This document shows, piece after piece, positions 38,008 through 42,308 of a stretch of DNA of 42,308 nucleotides. This stretch comes from Coriobacteriaceae bacterium (GTDB lineage: Bacteria; Actinomycetota; Coriobacteriia; Coriobacteriales; QAMH01). The position numbers and the translations under genes were made by a program. The first letter of the stretch is position 1. Each line of letters starts with the position of its first letter. Under the pieces are notes generated by a model. The model ran no database searches, had not been told where the DNA came from, and saw nothing but the letters and a program-made list of their open reading frames with translations. The DNA lies in contig JAJQAN010000028.1 in the NCBI GenBank assembly GCA_021203765.1, positions 1-42,308 of the forward strand, in the 5' to 3' direction.

Positions 38008-38574
38008 ATGCTCCCTCATCGTAGCGTCGGCATCATCGCCGGCGCCCTCATCCTGATCCTCGGCTGCGTCATATTCTTCATGCCAGCCCTGAGTACCACG
38101 TTCCTGACCATCTTCACCGGCGTGGTCATCCTGGTCGTCAGCGTCAGTTCCATCATCGCCTGGATCGCGCGCTATCGAAAGGAAGGCGCCGGAGTCGCGG
38201 TGCTCGTCCTCGCCATCGTCGGCGCCGTCGTCGGCGTCGTCTGCCTGCTCCACCCGCTTGCGATGGCCCAAGCCTTCATCTGGATTATCGCCTTGTGCAT
38301 CATCGTCCTGGCAGTCGCGCAGCTCATCAGCGCGTTCTTTCTGCCGTCGTTTTTGCTGAGCATCATCTCGATCATCGCGGCGGCGGTCACCTTCATCATC
38401 GGTGTCTGCTCCCTGTTCTGGCCGATGCTCGTCGTCAGCTTCGTCGGCGCGGCCTTCATCGTCGAAGGACTCATGCAGCTCCTGCTCGGCATCGCCGCTC
38501 CATCTGGAAGAACAGAGACGGTCAAGGTCGAGGAGGCTCCCAAGCCTCCTGCGAATTCCTCAGACGAGGACTGA
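38008..38574 (+). CDS. HdeD-family membrane protein
   Basis: MLPHRSVGIIAGALILILGCVIFFMPALSTTFLTIFTGVVILVVS; repeated TM helices; AAGGAGG RBS before ATG 38008. Confidence 0.75.
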   Translation: MLPHRSVGIIAGALILILGCVIFFMPALSTTFLTIFTGVVILVVSVSSIIAWIARYRKEGAGVAVLVLAIVGAVVGVVCLLHPLAMAQAFIWIIALCIIVLAVAQLISAFFLPSFLLSIISIIAAAVTFIIGVCSLFWPMLVVSFVGAAFIVEGLMQLLLGIAAPSGRTETVKVEEAPKPPANSSDED

Positions 38575-38591
38575 ACAGCGTACAGACAGCG

Positions 38592-40112
38592 TTACTGGTT
38601 GTCGGATGATTCCTGCCGCATGTGCGGGAAGAGCAGCACGTCGCGTATGGAGGGGTTGTCGGTCAGCAGCATGACCAGACGGTCGATGCCGATCCCGATG
38701 CCCCCGGCCGGCGGCATGCCGTATTCGAGGGCGCGGATGTAGTCGGCGTCGTAGTCCATCGCCTCGTCGTCCCCGGCCCCCTTCTGGCGGATCTGCTCGG
38801 CGAAGCGCTCCTCCTGGTCGACCGGGTCGTTAAGCTCGGAGAAGGCGTTAGCGTATTCCTGCCCGCAGATGAGCAGTTCGAAGCGCTCGGTCAGCTCCGG
38901 GTTGTCGGCCTTCTTCTTGGCAAGCGGCGACACCTCGAGCGGAAAATCGGTGACGAAGCACGGCTGGACGATCGTGTCCTCGACCTTCTCGTCGAAGATC
39001 TCGGCGATGATCTTGCCCTTGCCCCATGCGTCCTTGACATCGATGCCCTGCTTGCGGGCGATCCCGCGCAGCTCGTCGAGCTCCAAATCGAAGGAGACCT
39101 CCTCACCGAGGACTTCGCCTATCAGCTCGAGCATGGTCGCGCGCCGAAACTCACCGGAAAAGTCGAGCTCGGTGCCCTGATAGGTGCAGGTCAGCGAGCC
39201 GCAGGCTGCCTCGGTGGCGGCGCGCACGATGCCCTCGCAAAGATCCATCATGCCCGACAGGTCGGTGTAGGCGCAGTAGGCCTCGAGCGTCGTGAACTCG
39301 GGGTTGTGCGCCAGATCCATACCTTCGTTGCGGAAGCAGCGGTTGATCTCGAAGACGCGCTCGAAGCCACCGACCAACAACCGCTTGAGGTAGAGCTCAG
39401 GAGCGATACGCAGGTAGAAATCACGGTCGAGTGCGTTGTGATGGGTGGTAAAGGGCTTGGCGGTGGCACCTCCCTGGATGGGATGGAGCATGGGCGTCTC
39501 CACCTCGAGGTAGCCCTCGTCCTCGCAGTAGCGGCGGATGGCCGAGATGATGCGGAAACGCGCCTTGAAGGTGTCGGAGACCTCGGGGTTGACGACCAGG
39601 TCGACGTAGCGCTGACGGTAGCGTGTCTCCTTGTCGGCCAGACCGTGGAACTTCTCCGGCAGGGGTCGCAACGACTTGGACAGCAGCACGATATCGCTCG
39701 GAGCCACCGAAAGCTGGCCGCGGCGCGTGCGCAAAACGGTGCCTTCCGCACCAACGAAATCTCCCACATCCAGATCCTTGACCCGCTCGTAGGCCTCTTC
39801 GCCGATGTTGTCGATGCGCACGAAGAGCTGCAGGTCGTCAGTGGCGTCGCGGATGACGATGAAGCAAATCTTGCCCTGGTCGCGCTTGGCGACGATGCGC
39901 CCGGCGACCCGCACCACGTCCTCAGTGGAATCCCCGTCGGCGAGGTCGGCGTAGCGCTCGATCAGGTCGGCGGCGTGGTCGGTGTAGTCGTAGCGGTTGA
40001 CGTAGGGCGTGATGCCGGCATCGATGAGCGCCTGGCGCTTGGCACGGCGCACCTCGACCGGGTCGTCGACGACCTCATCCGGTTCTGCATTCGTATCGGT
40101 GGTGTCGCTCAT
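38592..40112 (-). CDS. lysS: Lysyl-tRNA synthetase (class II)
   Basis: RYRQRYVDLVVNPEVSDTFKARFRIISAIRRY, YLEVETPMLHPIQGGATAKPFTTHHNALDRDFYLRIAPELYLKRLLVGGFERVFEI, GIGIGIDRLVMLLTDNPSIRDVLLFP. Confidence 0.98.
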   Translation of the reverse strand: MSDTTDTNAEPDEVVDDPVEVRRAKRQALIDAGITPYVNRYDYTDHAADLIERYADLADGDSTEDVVRVAGRIVAKRDQGKICFIVIRDATDDLQLFVRIDNIGEEAYERVKDLDVGDFVGAEGTVLRTRRGQLSVAPSDIVLLSKSLRPLPEKFHGLADKETRYRQRYVDLVVNPEVSDTFKARFRIISAIRRYCEDEGYLEVETPMLHPIQGGATAKPFTTHHNALDRDFYLRIAPELYLKRLLVGGFERVFEINRCFRNEGMDLAHNPEFTTLEAYCAYTDLSGMMDLCEGIVRAATEAACGSLTCTYQGTELDFSGEFRRATMLELIGEVLGEEVSFDLELDELRGIARKQGIDVKDAWGKGKIIAEIFDEKVEDTIVQPCFVTDFPLEVSPLAKKKADNPELTERFELLICGQEYANAFSELNDPVDQEERFAEQIRQKGAGDDEAMDYDADYIRALEYGMPPAGGIGIGIDRLVMLLTDNPSIRDVLLFPHMRQESSDNQ

Positions 40113-40121
40113 ACCGCGTGT

Positions 40122-40601
40122 CTAGTGCTGGATCTTGGTGAGAGTGAACTTCATCTTGCGGCCGGTCGGACCTTCGTATTCGACCTCGTCGCCCTTCTTC
40201 TTGCCCAAGACGGCGCGGCCGACCGGGGATTCGTTTGAGACCTTGCCGTTGGCGGAATCGGCCTCGGCGGCTCCGACGACGGTGAAGACCCGTTCCTTGC
40301 CCTTGGCATCTTCGAGCGTAACCGTGCAACCGATGACGACCTTGGTGCCCCGCTTGGGAGAATCGACGATCTTGGCGTTGGCCAGGATGTCGTTGATCTC
40401 GGTGATGCGGTTTTCCAAAAACGCCTGCTCGTTCTTCGCGTCGTCGTATTCGGAGTTTTCCGATATGTCGCCGAATTCACGGGCGACGCGGATGCGTTCG
40501 CCGATCTCGTCACGCTTGACGGTTTCGAGCTCGTGCAGCTCGTCTTCGAGCTTTTCCTTGCCCTCGCTGGTCAGAATGATTTCGTTGTCGTTTGCTGCCA
40601 T
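40122..40601 (-). CDS. greA: Transcription elongation factor GreA
   Basis: ILTSEGKEKLEDELHELETVKRDEIGERIRVAREFGDISENSEYDDAKNEQAFLENRI. Confidence 0.98.
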   Translation of the reverse strand: MAANDNEIILTSEGKEKLEDELHELETVKRDEIGERIRVAREFGDISENSEYDDAKNEQAFLENRITEINDILANAKIVDSPKRGTKVVIGCTVTLEDAKGKERVFTVVGAAEADSANGKVSNESPVGRAVLGKKKGDEVEYEGPTGRKMKFTLTKIQH

Positions 40602-40636
40602 GCCGTACCTTTCTTAAAAACGCTCCACTAAACGAG

Positions 40637-40662
40637 ACGGCGCATGCAGATGCATACGCCGT
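40637..40662. repeat. Strong inverted repeat between greA and tatA
   Basis: ACGGCGcATGC-agat-GCATaCGCCGT; TTTT follows on the + strand only. Confidence 0.6.
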
Positions 40663-40700
40663 TTTCAAACGCTATCCATGTGTATGAACTAAAGGTGAAA

Positions 40701-40970
40701 CTAGTTTGCGGCCTCAGCCTGGGCTTCTTTTTCGACCGGGACCTCCTCAGCCTGGACGGTTTCTTCAGCAGCAGCCTCGTCCGTGGCCTCGACGGTTTCT
40801 TCGCCTTCGTCCTTCTTCTTGTCGCCGTCCTCCATGCCGGAGCGCAGATTTTTGACCGTGCGCCCGATGGCATTGCCAAGCTTTGGCAGGTTCCTCGGCC
40901 CGAAGATAAGAAGGATGACAACCAAGATGATGATGAGCTCCGGGAGCCCCATACCTAAGATCTTTGGCAT
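40701..40970 (-). CDS. tatA: Sec-independent translocase protein TatA/TatE family
   Basis: MGLPELIIILVVILLIFGPRNLPKLGNAIGRTVKNLRSGM plus acidic tail. Confidence 0.93.
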   Translation of the reverse strand: MPKILGMGLPELIIILVVILLIFGPRNLPKLGNAIGRTVKNLRSGMEDGDKKKDEGEETVEATDEAAAEETVQAEEVPVEKEAQAEAAN

Positions 40971-41104
40971 CTCTCGCGTCCTCCTAACTTAAGGATGTAT
41001 GGATACTGTTGGGACAGCGCTAGAAAGCGTACCAAAAGAGCGGTGAAAAAAATAGTGCTTCATTAAAAAATAAGAGCTTGCGTTGACAGAGCGTCACCAA
41101 AAAG

Positions 41105-41131
41105 AAAAGGCCCCGTAAAGGAGCCTTTTGA
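41105..41131 (-). terminator. Terminator downstream of tRNA-Pro
   Basis: Minus strand AAAAGGC-tcctttacggg-GCCTTTTCTTTTT. Confidence 0.75.
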
Positions 41132-41140
41132 ACGGTCAGA

Positions 41141-41217
41141 TGGTCGGGATGACAGGATTTGAACCTGCGACCCCTCGCTCCCGAAGCGAGTGCGCTACCA
41201 AACTGCGCCACATCCCG
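41141..41217 (-). tRNA. tRNA-Pro (CGG)
   Basis: CGGGATGTGGCGCAGTTTGGTAGCGCACTCGCTTCGGGAGCGAGGGGTCGCAGGTTCAAATCCTGTCATCCCGACCA. Confidence 0.96.
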
Positions 41218-41244
41218 TTAGACACGAACACGAATTGTAGCAAA

Positions 41245-42308
41245 CTAGAAGCGCAGTGCGCAGGAGAAACTGCCGATGCCGCTTGCCTCGCAGACCGTTG
41301 CGCCGCTGTGAGGGGCATGGATGTAGGTGTCGCCGCCCGACTTGAGCGAAACGTGACCCGAGCGGTACAGGACGTCGCCGACGGCGCCGGCCGAAACGGA
41401 CATACGGGCCTTGGCGCAGGAATACTGCGATTCCGTGTAGTGCGGCAGGCCGATGCCGATCTGGGCGTAGCACCACATGGTGAGACCCGAGCAGTCGAAG
41501 GTGTCCGGACCAGAGGCGCCCCAGACATACGGGCAGCCGATGCGCGAGTACGCGTAGTCGATGACGTCGCCGTTGCTGGGGATGCTCGACGCTGCGCTGC
41601 TGCCGCCCGAAGAGCCTTCGTCATCGTCGCCACCGCCGCCGCCGGAAGAGCCGCTCGAGGTTGACGACGGGGTTGGCGAGTACGCGGCCGACGCTGCGGT
41701 TGCGGCACGGGCCGCCGCCTCTTCCTCTTCTTGCAGGAGCTGCTTGTATTCGGCGCTGAGCGAGTTGTACTCGGACTCGTAGTTGTCTGCCTGGGATTGG
41801 ATGGACGCCTTGTAGGAGTTGGCGGTTTCGAGTGCTTCCTCGGCCTCGGCCTGGTTGTCCTTCAAGGACTGCTTGGCCTCTTCGAGCTCGGCACGGGCGA
41901 CCTTTGCCTCCGACACGAGGTCGGCGTCACTTTCGTTCAGGCTATTGAGCGTGTCCCAGACCGTTGCGAACTCGCCGAAGCTGCCGACGCCCAAAAGGAC
42001 GTCGAGATATGACATGGAGCCGGAGCGGTACATGGAGGTGGCACGCGTGGACAGGCGCTCTTGGAGCTTGTCGATCTTGGCCTGGGTCTTTTCGATCTTC
42101 TCTTTGCATTCCTCGACCTTGGCCGTTGCCGCGTCGTAGGTGTCCTGCGCCTTGTTGTATTCGTCGACGGCGGAGTCGAGTTCGGCAAGCATATCGTCGA
42201 GCTTGGCCTTTACGCTTTGGACCTCGGCCTTCTTTTCGGCCGAGGTGACACCAAACGCCTGCGTCGGGCTGACCGAGCACAGTGCGCCGAACGTAAGGGC
42301 GGTGCCGA
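41245..42308 (-). CDS. Secreted coiled-coil NlpC/P60 peptidoglycan hydrolase (N-terminus beyond window)
   Basis: C-terminal NlpC/P60: DYAYSRIGCPYVWGASGPDTFDCSGLTMWCYAQIG...GHVSLKSGGDTYIHAPHSG. N-terminal coiled coil; the frame stays open to the window edge with signal-peptide-like TALTFGALCSVSPTQAFGVTSAEKKAEV. Confidence 0.93.
   Translation of the reverse strand, partial: GTALTFGALCSVSPTQAFGVTSAEKKAEVQSVKAKLDDMLAELDSAVDEYNKAQDTYDAATAKVEECKEKIEKTQAKIDKLQERLSTRATSMYRSGSMSYLDVLLGVGSFGEFATVWDTLNSLNESDADLVSEAKVARAELEEAKQSLKDNQAEAEEALETANSYKASIQSQADNYESEYNSLSAEYKQLLQEEEEAAARAATAASAAYSPTPSSTSSGSSGGGGGDDDEGSSGGSSAASSIPSNGDVIDYAYSRIGCPYVWGASGPDTFDCSGLTMWCYAQIGIGLPHYTESQYSCAKARMSVSAGAVGDVLYRSGHVSLKSGGDTYIHAPHSGATVCEASGIGSFSCALRF

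Noticed and set aside
38622-40238. 538-aa plus-strand ORF opposite lysS
   Set aside because: Antisense shadow ORF of lysS; low-complexity Asp/Val/Leu/Gly composition and no RBS or motif.
40637-40662. Intrinsic terminator of tatA
   Set aside because: The hairpin is strong, but in the tatA direction no immediate T-tract follows; kept only as an inverted repeat.
1-42308. CRISPR arrays, transposases or prophage modules
   Set aside because: No regularly spaced repeats, transposase motifs or phage structural genes were recognised in either strand by eye.

Overview
A 42.3 kb high-GC bacterial chromosomal window. Gene content and order suggest an anaerobic Coriobacteriia-type actinobacterium (inference; no search was run). 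Three blocks stand out.

(1) ~1-7.4 kb is a selenium/sulfur block. It holds the 3' part of selA, a complete selB, and a tRNA-Sec gene (selC, UCA anticodon) on the opposite strand that is not in the ORF track. An isochorismatase-family hydrolase, a class-V aminotransferase, a DUF3343 Se/S-carrier-like protein and a second NifS-type cysteine desulfurase follow. A RelB/DinJ-like antitoxin with a PIN-domain toxin comes next, preceded by a perfect 19-bp palindrome.

(2) ~7.5-22.8 kb is a complete minus-strand formate hydrogenlyase operon of the 'Hyf' (FHL-2) type: hydN - fdhF(Sec) - hycB-like - hyfB - hyfC - hyfD - hyfE - hyfF - hycE-like - hycF-like - hycG-like - hycH - hycI - focA. The ORF track splits fdhF in two at an in-frame UGA. 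The context (CARTUHGP), an E. coli-like SECIS, and selB/selC in the same window show one selenoprotein gene at 20016..22199.

(3) ~23-42.3 kb is mostly housekeeping: L7/L12, L10, L1, L11, NusG, SecE, tRNA-Trp, L33, EF-Tu, tRNA-Met/Thr/Tyr/Thr, YacP, RlmB, CysS, IspF, IspD, ClpC, HdeD-like, LysS, GreA, TatA, tRNA-Pro and a NlpC/P60 hydrolase.

The observations most worth follow-up are the co-located Sec machinery with its client FHL, a radical-SAM protein that lost two of the three canonical cluster cysteines, a three-copy operator-like motif upstream of the FHL operon, and an overlapping RelB-PIN toxin-antitoxin pair. I found no unambiguous, wholly new system.
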